64,000 nucleotides of DNA from Clarkia xantiana subsp. parviflora. Its lineage: Eukaryota; Streptophyta; Magnoliopsida; Myrtales; Onagraceae. Both the position numbers and the translations under genes were made by a program. The notes under the pieces were generated by a model that was given only the letters and a program-made list of their open reading frames with translations, ran no database searches and was not told the origin of the DNA. The stretch lies in contig JAPTYO010000024.1 of assembly GCA_036873135.1 (NCBI GenBank), positions 248,001-312,000 on the forward strand. Reading direction: 5' to 3'. Each line of letters starts with the position of its first letter. Position 1 is the stretch's first letter. Below are positions 41,855 to 52,971 of the stretch, in pieces.

Positions 41855-43742
41855 ATGCTGAAGGCAATCCAAGCGCTGGGTTCTTCTTGGAGAAGACCCT
41901 GCAACTCTAGTGGCTTTTCTATCATCACCGTCTTCCGCCAAACCCTCTCCGCCGCTCACTTCGGCTCGCTTTCCTTCGTTTCTTGCGCAGAGAACTCATT
42001 GCTTGAGAGGAATCCGAGTTTACGCTGCTCGATCGGATTCCAGCCATGATGTCAGTTCTGGATCAGTTACTGTCCACTCCACACACTCGTCCGTGAGTTC
42101 TCTGTGTCTCTTGGAGTACGAATATCGTTCTTTTTTGGCGAATTTGATATGAACCCTCTGTTTCTTGGCTTCTAATCGTGAATTTTGGGATTGATAATGT
42201 CGTGGTTATGTGAATTCAACTAAGTAGAAATGCTTTTCCATTTTCAGTTCAGCTATTATGCTGAGTTATGTCTTCCTTGTACACAATCTTACCTAGGGAT
42301 TCGGTCTGCTTAGAAAGAACTAGTTGAATGAATAGATGCTTTCTGGGGTAACTGATTGATGAATGTTATTTCATGTTTATATATAAGCCCCGAGTTTACA
42401 GATTTGTTGAAGGAAGCAATCAAGAACGCTGTAAAATCTTTTGCGTGGAATTATGGTATAAACATAGGTTGTTGAGTGGCTCTTATTTTGCTGAATGCAA
42501 TTTGATGGACGAACTCACTCAATGAGTGTAATATGATAAAATTCTGCAGGCAATTGCCAGAAGAATCAAGTTTTGTCAGTGGTGTGGTGGGCCAACTAAG
42601 CATGAAATACCTGATGGAGAAGAGAAGACGAGAGCTATATGCACCATTTGTGAGAAAATTGCATATGAGAACCCAAAAATGGTAGAACTATGTTGTCAAA
42701 CGTCTAACAACCTGGATCAATTGGTACTATTGAGTTCAGGATTGAGCTATTGACTTAAGACCGATTGAATCTTTCTGAATTTGCAGGTTGTCGGTTGCCT
42801 CGTAGAGCATGACAATAAGATCCTCCTTTGCAAGAGAAATATTGAACCTTCTACTGGTCTTTGGTTAGTATTTGTATCTACCATTCTGATTATGAATAAA
42901 GATATTTCATCTTTGGTGAAAATGGTTGTTTCCCCCCCTTTAGTGAACTATTCAGTGAGGTGGTGGCTAAATCACATCAATCTTTGTACCTTGATTATTG
43001 TAAACTACGTTTTTTACCTAGGACTCTGCCTGCTGGTTACTTAGAAATTGGAGAGTCAGCTGCCGAAGGAGCAATTCGAGAAACTTGGGAAGAAGCAGGT
43101 GCAGAGGTGGTGGTGGTCTCACCTTTTTCTCAGTTAGACATTCCTCTTATTGGCCAAGTGAGTTTCTGTTTGTGTTTTCCGCACTCATCTTGTTTGACTT
43201 GCCATTGCTGTCCAACTTAGCAAGTTTTTATGTTCGGCAGACATATGTAATCTTCTTAGCAAAGCTGCTGAAGCCTCAGTTTTCACCCGGTCCAGAATCT
43301 TCAGATTGCCAACTTTTTGCTCTTGATGATATACCTTTTGATTCCTTAGCCTTTTCATCAATTCTGGTAACTCTGCAATTGGTAAGAATGTATTACATAT
43401 ATCTTTGTTTGATAATTTATCTGATCCATGATAATATGCATATACTCACGGCTACTATCCTTATCCTTGCTTGCAGTACATTGAAGATGTAAAGGCCGGA
43501 AGGCCCAAATTCCATTATGGTACCATCAATAAAAGGTATTATATTCTTCTGTCTTCAATTTTTCCGAAGAAACTTTATCTTCTGTATCCTTATTTGATTG
43601 ACTTCTTATATTTAAGAAGTCCTCTAAAGTGACCATAAAATGGCAATTTGATTATTGGCAATTATCATGGTAACTTGGCAGACCTGGATCAAGCGCTTCT
43701 GATACTCAGGCCTATACACTTGACTATCATTTACAGTCCTAA
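41855..43742 (+). CDS. NUDT23: Nudix hydrolase, NUDT23-like (chloroplast FAD/ADP-ribose pyrophosphatase), seven exons, one frame break in exon 1
   Basis: Exons: 41855-42092, 42550-42681, 42787-42863, 43022-43157, 43241-43381, 43477-43535, 43682-43742, all introns GT-AG. Exon 2 encodes a zinc ribbon (FCQWCGG and ICTIC); exon 4 encodes the Nudix box [20 protein letters not shown] followed by AG, with the R-E and E-E metal-binding residues. The C-terminal part ([31 protein letters not shown]) is typical of NUDT23. Arabidopsis NUDT23 hydrolyses FAD and ADP-ribose in chloroplasts. The ATG frame at 41855 ([11 protein letters not shown]) and the frame that joins exon 2 differ by one base; the TTTT run at about 41914-41917 is a likely site. 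With that allowance the product is about 280 aa. The N-terminal part is serine-rich, like a transit peptide. It may be functional with a sequencing error, or damaged. Confidence 0.85.
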
Positions 43743-44869
43743 TTGTTCTGGAGCTTTCTTTCATCTCTGGTGAGGCTTCTTTTCTGGGTGCTTTTCTTTC
43801 TCTAATTACAAAGAAATTTGTTTTGATAGTCAGTCCGAGCATAACACATGAAGTCGCATAATTAGGTGTAGTTTCTGACTACAAGACCAATGTTTCGCTG
43901 TTTCAGGTCCTCTTAACCAAAAGTAGAAAGGGAGTGTGTCCAGATTGTGGAAGACTTGGTCTTCACCTTGCATTGTAGTGGAAACTTTCCATGGTATTGT
44001 CATTCTTTTTTACTCTGAACCCTTGTCTATTTCAAAGTCAATCTGCCTCTTTGCTTACCAAGTTATTGATTGATAGCCATGACATGAGAGAATAATAAAT
44101 GGGTATTTTCTTATCTTAACTTTCTCCGCAAGGATTCTCCTTGCCTTTTGCTATCAGTGTGGGGTCTAATCTAATAGAATTTGTGTAAATATAGTTTGTC
44201 TCTTTGAAGCTTCCAAACATATAGTCAATGAAAATATTAAAAACATATCATGGTTAAACGAACGTGCCTTGTAGGATCATCAGTTATCTTGAATGTTTTT
44301 TTTTTAAATGTTTGTGTTTATTTGAATGTTATCAAACTATTCTTGAGAGTCATGATCCAACCATGTACTGCTGAAGGCTGAATATCTATACACAATGATC
44401 CGTTTTATGACTGTCTCGTATTGTCAGTTCCAGGTTTTAGGGGTAGATTGTTGTTATTTTGGAGATAGTATCTCATCATCATCCACTGGGCACATTTCAT
44501 GGTGATTGGAAACTTGGCTCCGTTGGACAGGATATGAAGGAGTCAGAGATTTGGGGGGTGGCTGGTAAACAAGTAGGCATTCAGGTCTCTGTGAAAACAA
44601 TTCTGATACAAATTGTATGCATACTTAATCAATGAGATTTAATAATCACATCAGTTGTGTTCTTTTGATGGTTGTATGTGCATACCATACGTTTCTTTTC
44701 AAGATGGTATATGTGTTTGCCCTTTTTTAGGAATAACTCGACTACCCTAGTTGAGCTTTCTCGTTTTCCCACGCAATGTTATCCACACATGGTCAACTCG
44801 TAATGGAATGAATACTATTTCATTTACGAAGCTTAACATTATATTACTTGGTTGAGCTTTCTCCTGGCC
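43743..44869. other. Intergenic, 3' flank of the Nudix gene
   Basis: AT-rich DNA contains the likely 3' untranslated region of the Nudix gene. No coding or repeat structure is recognised up to the tandem duplication that starts near 44870. Confidence 0.6.
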
Positions 44870-47517
44870 TAACCAACCGTCTATATATATATATATATAT
44901 ATATATATTTAAAGTTTATTACTAGTGTAATTGAATTTACTTTATCGCGGGAAAAGTAAATATAGTCAATCAATAATAAATAATTGAGTAAAACGAATAG
45001 TTGACACTTGTATGGTATGATCTTGACTTTTGGTATCTGAATCTGATCCGACGCGGAGGGAGCCACCATTTCCTCTGTGTGGGATTAATTGGAATCTTCC
45101 ATTCTCCAACTCTACCAATTTCTTATTCTTCTTATTATTTTTTTTAAAGAGTATTACAGTGAATCCCGTAGTCCGTACAAAAATATATGTAATAATAATA
45201 ATGTAAATGGTAAATCATCTATGTATTCATTTAATATGAACAAATATTATGTATATTACAACGTAATTTCACTGTAGAGACATGTGTTTCTGTCGGAACG
45301 TCTAGTATTTCCGATATTTTATTATCTTCCAAAGAGTTCAGTGATGGGAGTGATTTGGCCGTCAGCCATTGATAAATCCAAATCTTCCTTCAAAGACGGC
45401 CACATAAAGGCGGGTCTTTCGCTAGGAACCACCGGGGGCGGTGCCTCTCCGTCAAGAATCTGCAGCACCGTCCTCATGCAAGGCCTCTTATTCGGATTCG
45501 GATGGCAACACCCCAACCCTAGTAGCAACATCCGGCACATCACCGCCTCGTCTCCGACTAACGTGGCCTCCACCGCACTCAATATACACCCTCTCCGATA
45601 AAGCTCCCAAACCCAACACACTATATTCTCATCCTCCACCGCCGGTCGCCGCCCACACACGACCGTCAACACAAGAACCCCGAACGAATACACGTCCATC
45701 TCCACCGTTGCTTTTCCGGCAAGAAAACTCTCCGGCGCCATATACCCTGGAGTCCCTGCGATCTCAACCGTAGAATGGTGGGCCCGGTTTTCCTTACGTT
45801 GAATCATTCTTGCAAGGCCGAAATCGCCTAACCGGGCATCGAATGCTGAATCCAACATCACGTTGCTTGCTTTGATGTCTCGGTGAAGTACTCGGTTCTC
45901 ACAACCGTGGTGTAAGTAGTCGACCGCCTCTGCCACTCCGCGAATGATGGTGCACCGCCTTTCGAAGTTGAGGACCGAGCCAGGTTCGTAGATGAGTTTG
46001 TCGAGGCTGCCATTGGGCATGTATTCGTAGACAAGGAGGAGCTCGCTGCCCTCGTGGCACCACCCGAGGAGCTTGACAAGGTTTTTGTGGTTGAGATCGC
46101 TGATTGTCGTCACCTCCGATAAGAACTCTTGCTTCCCTTGCTGCACCTGTTAGAAGAAAGGTTAAGAACACAATAGAGGCCTGAATGTTTGCCCATGTTG
46201 TCAAAAGGGGTCTAACCAACCGTCTATATATATATATATATTTAAAGTTTATTACTAGTGTAATTGAATTTACTTTATAGCGGGAAAAGTAAATATAGTC
46301 AATAATAAATAATTGAGTAAAACGAATAGTTGACACTTGTATGGTATGATCTTGACTTTTGGTATCTGAATCTGATCCGACGCGGAGGGAGCCACCATTT
46401 CCTCTGTGTGGGATTAATTGGAATCTTCCATTCTCCAACTCTACCAATTTCTTATTCTTCTTATTATTTTTTTTGTAGTCCGTACAAAAATATATGTAAT
46501 AATAATGTAAATGGTAAATCATCTATGTATTCATTTAATATGAACAAATATTACGTATATTACAATGTAATTTCACTGTAGAGACATGTGTTTCAGTCGG
46601 AACATCTAGCATTTCCGATATTTTATTATCTTCCAAAGAGTTCAGTGATGGGAGTGATTTGGCCGTCAGCCATTGATAAATCCAAATCTTCTTTCAACGA
46701 CGGCCACATAAAGGCGGGTCTTTCGCTAGGAACCACCGGGGGTGGTGCCTCTCCGTCAAGAATCTGCAGAACCGTCCTCATGCAAGGCCTCTTATTGGGA
46801 TTCGGATGGCAACACCCCAACCCTAGTAACAACATCCGGCACATCACCGCCTCATCTCCGACTAACGTGGGCTCCACCGCACTTAATATACACCCTCTCC
46901 GATAAAGCTCCCAAACCCAGCACACTATATTCTCATCCTCCACCGCCGGTCGCCGCCCACACACAACCGTCAACACAAGAACCCCGAACGAATACACGTC
47001 CATCTCCACCGTCGCTTTTCCAGCAAGAAAACTCTCCGGGGCCATATACCCTGGAGTCCCTGCGATCTCAACCGTAGAATGGTGGGCCCGGTTTTCCTTA
47101 CGTTGAATCATTCTTGCAAGGCCGAAATCGCCTAACCGAGCATCGAATGCTGAATCTAACATTACGTTGCTTGCTTTGATGTCTCGGTGAAGCACCCGGT
47201 TCTCGCAACCGTGGTGTAAGTAGTCGACTGCCTCTGCCACCCCGCGAATGATGGTGCACCGCCTTTCGAAGTTGAGGACCGAGCCGGGTTCGTAGATGAG
47301 TTTGTCGAGGCTGCCATTGGGCATGTATTCGTAGACAAGGAGGAGCTCGCTGCCCTCGTGGCACCAACCGAGGAGCTTGACGAGGTTTTTGTGGTTGAGA
47401 TCGCTGATTGTCGTCACCTCCGATAAGAACTCTTGCTTCCCTTGCTGCACCTGTTAGAAGAAAGGGTTAAGAACACAATAGGGGCCTGAATGTTTGCTCA
47501 TGTTGCCAAAAGGGGCC
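44870..47517. repeat. Tandem duplication of about 1.3 kb covering the last exon of the lectin receptor kinase
   Basis: Two direct copies, about 44870-46203 and 46204-47517, run from taaccaaccgtctatatata, through the AT-rich 3' flank and the kinase exon, to the intron stretch ending tgttgtcaaaagggg or tgttgccaaaagggg. Each begins with a TA microsatellite (44881-44910 and about 46224-46241). The right copy lacks about 20 bp near 46475, at the position of 45150-45170. Confidence 0.93.
45322..46146 (-). CDS. Duplicate last exon of lectin receptor kinase (kinase catalytic half), possible alternative exon
   Basis: This exon is the left copy of 46626-47450. It is 825 bp long, begins at a preserved acceptor (cttctaacag then gtgcag) and ends at the same stop after ELFGR. 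It encodes the rest of the kinase N-lobe, the catalytic loop HRDIKASN, the activation segment start GDFGLAR and the APE motif in YMAPESF, all intact. By eye about two dozen base differences separate the copies but only one changes an amino acid (alanine here, proline in the other, in ILSAVEATLVG). It lacks its own upstream exons and start codon. It could be spliced to exon 2 by skipping the nearer copy, or be a silent leftover. Confidence 0.8.
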   Translation of the reverse strand: MQQGKQEFLSEVTTISDLNHKNLVKLLGWCHEGSELLLVYEYMPNGSLDKLIYEPGSVLNFERRCTIIRGVAEAVDYLHHGCENRVLHRDIKASNVMLDSAFDARLGDFGLARMIQRKENRAHHSTVEIAGTPGYMAPESFLAGKATVEMDVYSFGVLVLTVVCGRRPAVEDENIVCWVWELYRRGCILSAVEATLVGDEAVMCRMLLLGLGCCHPNPNKRPCMRTVLQILDGEAPPPVVPSERPAFMWPSLKEDLDLSMADGQITPITELFGR

Positions 47518-49197
47518 TGGATTTTGAGTGGGGGAATAGAAGAAGAAGAACCTTCTTGGAAGTCCTCTTCACGGCCACCTCTATTCCGTTACTCAACCGT
47601 CCACGATAAACCGTGCCGAACCCGCCTTGACCTAACTTGTTGTTCCAACCGAAGTTGGAGGTGGCTTTCTTCAGCTCTGCTAACCTCATCTTCTTGGGAC
47701 CCATCTCTTGGATTTGGTTTTCGATCTCACGCCTACCATCCTCGCTGCCATTTCTTCTTCTACTTCGCATACCATAATAGTACACCACCCCCCCGCAAAA
47801 CAAAACACAACCCGATCCCACTCCCAGCAGTATTCTCCCCCATAAAGGAATTTTAATTTGATTGCTGCTGTTGCCCACGTCACCAGGTGGATTGCCCACG
47901 TCAACACCTTCAAACGACCACGATTTGATGCAGTTCAATTCAGTGGCCTCGCTCGTAGAACCCGAGAACCCAACGTAAATTGTTTGGGGGAGATAAATAG
48001 AGAGATCGATCGAGTTTGACATGATCTGCTTCTCCTCCTTGGTGCCATTACCCCAAACAAACACGCTTAGTGTTTTCTTATCCCCATTATATTCTATTCT
48101 TGCTCTTATATCTTCTTCTGAAGATAGATTAACACCGTATCTCTCCAAACTCACCTGAAGCCAGGGACCAAGGCCGATATATATATATATATTTTAGGGC
48201 AAAACAATCAATCAATATAAAAACTAAGGCTTTGTTTGATGCAATATTTCTTTTTCTACACTAATAACTTTTTCTAAAATTTATTTTTGCTCAAACTTTT
48301 TTTTTTTTTGGCAATTTAGTCCTTAAAATTCAAAAGCTAGAGATATATAAAATGAATACTAAATTGAGCAAAAATGAAACTTATGTAATTTGCACATGGA
48401 TACTTAATGGTAACTAACTGACGCACCAAAGTACTACGAAATGCAAACATTATAGCAAAAGTCTAAAAAAAAAATTGCCACACAAAAACCAATTATGGAC
48501 AAACATCTGGCTGGCATCAAAAGACCACCCTTAAACTTAAAAAAAACCGCCTGTCTGAATGGTCAAAACGAGAATAATTACGTCTCTCTCAAAATAAACA
48601 TGAATTATTCATACTAGCTGATCAACAATGTTTGCTCACCTGGGAATAGTTTGAATAGATGCTGTTGACGTCTAATGCTACATGATTGCTGTCGATATCT
48701 CGGTCGGAGCTCTTCATGGTGTCGAACTCAACCGCCACAATCTGATTTAGAGGGTTTCCATCGAGGGTGGAGTTGACGATCCCAAGCCACTGGCCATGGC
48801 TGTTGTCGGGGAAATCGTCGATGCGTCCTGTTAATATGAAGGCCAAGCCTTCGCCTCCAGGGGAGGTTCGAGGAGTGATGTTGAGGACGAAGGTGGTGTT
48901 AAAAGACGCCAACGATTGAGAAGAAGAACCACCGTTGCGGGTCCATAGTTTCAATGGCTTGTTGTACAAGATTCGTCCAGAAAGATTGGAGATGGAGGCT
49001 GCGCTGACGTCAGGAGTAACTTGGATTGCATTGAGGACGATGTAAGTGTTATTGGAAACTGTGAAGTTTTTCTCATCTGTTTTGTGGAAGGTTGTGTAGT
49101 TGAAGCTCAAGGAATTTCCATGCCTGGAGAGTGTAGATAGCAATATCAGCAGTGGAAGAAGAAGATGATGTTTATTTGAGAGAAGAGATAGATTCAT
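46626..49197 (-). CDS. L-type lectin-domain receptor kinase, three exons, about 661 aa
   Basis: Exons: 49197-48640, 48154-47552, 47450-46626, joined in phase 0. Residues 1 to about 29 form a signal peptide with a leucine-rich core. A legume-lectin domain follows (about 30-250), with VAVEFDT and a metal-binding-type HVALDVNS and several N-glycosylation sites. A membrane segment lies at about 290-314. The kinase has the glycine loop [12 protein letters not shown] (about 360), the lysine in VAVKR (about 381), HRDIKASN with catalytic aspartate at about 477, and GDFG at about 495. Such proteins sit in the plasma membrane and act in immune or developmental signalling; the ligand is not known. The kinase most resembles the S.5-like branch of the family, judged from memory only. 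E3 lies about 670 bp upstream of the start. Confidence 0.9.
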
Positions 49198-49871
49198 CTT
49201 CTTTTACAAGTTTTTTTTTTTTTTTGGAATGAGCAGAGGTGGGGAATTTGTTGGCTGGCTAGTTAATAAGACTATTCTTTTATGGTGAGTAATGTAATTG
49301 GGAGGAACTTTCGTTGTTTCTTTCCCCTTCTCATGTATGATATCATTATTAAATGAGTTGTCTGTCATTACAGTTTTGCATATTATATTCCTTGATGACA
49401 ACTTTAGTAATGGCTGATTTATAATTTTTTTAAATCGGTTCTCTGCTAAGTAAAAATTGAATAAAAATATTAAAATGAGATTCAATTTCAATATTTTTTA
49501 TTATAATTTATTACGTATATGTAATATATATTTACATATACAAGAGCATCCATAATGGTATTACATAATATTAATTAAATGTTGGTTAAACATATATTTT
49601 ATGTAAAATGTATAAGAACGTGTTACAATAGTGTTACATAGCATTCCTTAAAAATGGGATCCACATATTTTTACATAATCTATTCCTTAATTAAGGGTTA
49701 AGAACCTATAAACAGTCCAAGGTTTGCAAAATGTTGAAATTTGGTGTCTAAAGTTTGAAATGTTAAAATAGAGAGTCTCATGTTTCATTCTTGTTGAAAT
49801 TTAATGTCTCGGTGTTTTTACTTTAGAGAAGTCAATCCCGACGAAACCTACTGTCAAATTCGAGTCCCATG
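49198..49871. other. Upstream region of the lectin receptor kinase, with an inverted-repeat arm
   Basis: A T/A run (about 49209-49224) lies just upstream of the start codon. The rest is AT-rich. From about 49685 to 49815 the sequence is an inverted copy of about 62690-62835 (shared aagggttaagaacctataa, and gttgaaattt followed by variants of ggtgtct). The catccataatgg stretch at 49544-49555 resembles terminal sequences of small plant DNA elements. CCATG at 49867-49871 is the left E3 duplication. Confidence 0.65.
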
Positions 49872-50539
49872 TGTTAAGTTTGCTTCCACTTGGGTAGCTT
49901 CGGGCTTCTTTTTCACGAACGGGCTCGGTATGTGTGTACAAGGACGGGAACGCCGCGATCCTTGAAACACAATCCTCGAACTAATCTTCAAGTTCTCGAC
50001 CACGAACTCTCGAACTTCGGATCCTGCACGAGGGGCAGTAACCAGCGTGGGAGAGGGGGGGAATGCTGGTTGGGCCCTCTCCGACGCTCAAGTCAGAATT
50101 TCTAGAGAGAGAAAGCCTTTTAGAGAAAAGTCAGAGCATCCAAAGTCCAAAATGAGGGAGTTGTCTAAAATGAGAGACCTAGGCCCCTATTTATAGGGAA
50201 CCTAAGGATCATGCCCATTTTTGAACGGCTTGATGTCGGTATGAAGGAAAATGTATACCGTCATCAAGGTGGACTATGCGTGCACCGACTTCTCGCAATT
50301 GAAAAAATAATCGGGATGAGCGCGGATAACGTCGGTAATTCGGACCTCCGGATTGTTTAGCAATCCGGGCCGGGTCCGGATTGCCTTGTGGCAATCCGGA
50401 AGTTCCCCGGTCCGGAACTGCGCGTATTCTGGACCGTTTTTGGACTTGGGTGTCCGCAGAAGAGTTCTTTTACGGGTTTTGGAATATTTTGCGAGATCCG
50501 AAATGTAAACACGAACCCGAATTGGATAGATATCTAACA
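49872..50539 (-). repeat. E3 3' LTR
   Basis: The LTR is 668 bp long, bounded by tgttaag and tctaaca. The minus-strand TATA is tccctataaatagggg at about 50188-50203. Repeated short units around ccggatt lie at about 50340-50420. Confidence 0.93.
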
Positions 50540-51900
50540 CTTGCCCCCCGAGTCAAGTAGTGGTTTAAAACCCGTGCTTGACTCTTTTTAGGATAAGATA
50601 TTCGTCCAATTTAGGTTCAGTACTGACCTCATGGGTGGCCTGTTTGTCAATTCGAGTGTAGGGATCATAAATTTGACCAACTTCAATTTTCCGCCGTACG
50701 TACGTAATCTGTTTATAGGGTTAGCGTAGCGGACAATATATGTATAACAACATGCAATTATATTCGCAATATCGTGTAATGAGTGAAATAAAGATTTATA
50801 CAACGTGATAATATCATGGTATATGATGTAAACATATAACACGTTGTCCACATATAGATGATGATATAGAAAATGGATGACGTGATCATGCATAAGCAAA
50901 ATACTTAGAACAATATAAAATTGGAGAGCATGTACGTAATCATGAAGCATGATGTAAATGTGAGACATGATGTAAATATGAAATTCATACTTAGATTACA
51001 AAAATACTCATGTAATGATCATAAATAACAAACGTGCATGATAAATAATTACGTGTAGTGTGTCATGAAGCATTGTGTAGTATGTATGCAATATGAACAT
51101 AGTAAAGATGCAAAGATGCTTGTAAAGGTTACTAAGGACTTATATGAAAATACATGAAAGTTTAGTCATTAGCACATGGTGTAGGCACTATTAGTAAAAA
51201 TTAGGAGAGAGAATATTTATTAGCTTACATCCTTTATAGATAAATCTCCAAGAAGCTCTCCATTCTTGATGAAGATGAAGCTTTTGAGATCATAGATTTG
51301 GAGTAGACACATCATTGTTGATATCAATTGGATTCTGGTGTGGCACGTGTCAATTCGGACTCGCTTCGTGTTGGTGAGTTCAATTCCGTACATGGTTGGA
51401 CATTTCGTGATTTCTTTTGGCTTTGATTCAATCTTGAAATCATTATGTACCTAATTATCTTTACCATGCATACAAGATGTTTGATAAAATTCATTAGAAT
51501 ACTTAGCCCCAAATCGGCCAAAATTTTTCTAAGTGCTAAAAATTTTAGAAAAGTGCAAATGAATCGTTATACTTCCCTTATGCATAGTGTTCATTGCCGA
51601 GATGTTGTTCCATGCCTTGGCCGTTGTTTTAGTATGCTCGATTTTGATGATCGGTAGTTGTACGTACATGGCCGTCAATGGTTGTATGTTGGTAATGATA
51701 GCTTAGGCAATGTATGTTGAGCATCATATATAGACTGTCGGTCATTGTCTGCAAACATGCTAAAATTCTAAGAAAATATTTTAACAATATCTAATGCTTG
51801 TTACCATAGATATCGTCGTATGAGCTTTGTCGATAAAAGTCGTAGGAATGCTTAGGAAGCATTGTGTAGAAGTTGATAATAGCTACTTGATGTATGCAAT
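50540..51900. other. E3 internal non-coding region next to the 3' LTR
   Basis: AT-rich DNA rich in catgatgtaaat-like words. No coding region is recognised on either strand. Confidence 0.55.
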
Positions 51901-51902
51901 CC

Positions 51903-52971
51903 ATCCTTGTCGACATGTATGTACATACATGGAAACACTTGGAAAATATCCTCCCCTTGTCAACATCCATCCTTGTTAACATGCATCATTGTCGACATGT
52001 ATCCTTGTTGACATGCATGTACGTACATGAAAATACTTAGAAAATATTCTTCACTTGTCGACATGCATCCTTGTCGACATGTATGTACGTACATGGAAAC
52101 ACTTAGAAAATATTTCACGCTTGTCGACATCCATCTTTGTCGACATGTATGTACGTACATGGAAACACTTAGAAAATATTCTTCACTTGTCGACATGCAT
52201 CATTGTCGACATGTATGTACGTACATGGAAATACTTAGAAAATATTCTTCACTTGTCGACATGCATCCTTGTCGACATGTATGTACGTACATGGAAATAC
52301 TTAGAAAATATTATTCACTTGTAGACATGCATCCTTGTCGACATGTATGTACGTACATGGAAATACTTAGAAAATATTCTTCACTTGTCGACATGCATCC
52401 TTGTCGACATGTATGTACGTACATGGAAATACTTAGAAAATATTATTCACTTGTAGACATCCATCCTTGTCGACATGTATGTACGTACATGGAAATACTT
52501 AGAAAATATTCTTCACTTGTCGACATCCATCCTTGTCAACATGTATGTACGTACATGGAAATACTTAGAAAATATTCTTCACTTGTCGACATCCATCCTT
52601 GTCGACATGTATGTACGTACATGGAAACACTTAGAAAATATTCTTCACTTGTCGACATGCATCCTTGTCGACATGTATGCACGTACATGGAAATACTTAG
52701 AAAATATTCTTCACTTGTCGACATACATCCTTGTCAACATGTATGTACGTACATGGAAATACTTAGAAAATATTCTTCACTTGTCGACATCCATCCTTGT
52801 CGACATGTATGTACATGGAAACACTTAGGAAATATTTCTTGCTTGTCAACATCAATCCTTGTCGACATGTAGTTACGTACATGGAAACACTTAGGAAATA
52901 TTCCTTGCTTGTCGACATCCATCCTTGTCGACATGTAGGTACGTACATGGGAACACTTAGGAAATATTCCT
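51903..52971. repeat. 66-bp satellite array inside E3, about 16 units
   Basis: Each unit has two cttgtcgacat boxes, the 12-bp palindrome atgtacgtacat, and aatacttagaaaatattc. Units are close to identical in the middle and diverge at both ends. The unit length is divisible by three, so long open frames cross the array on both strands. They are repeat artefacts, not genes. Confidence 0.95.

Noticed and set aside
43743..44869. Additional small gene downstream of the Nudix gene
   Set aside because: No frame shows recognisable similarity or splice structure; this is the likely 3' untranslated region and intergenic DNA.
44881..44910. TA run as a possible promoter element
   Set aside because: It is a simple microsatellite copied with the 1.3-kb duplication, and it lies downstream of the kinase gene.
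52027..52872. 281-residue open frame across the 66-bp array
   Set aside because: The unit length is a multiple of three and has no stop in several frames, so long frames arise on both strands. The product is a 22-residue repeat with no known fold.
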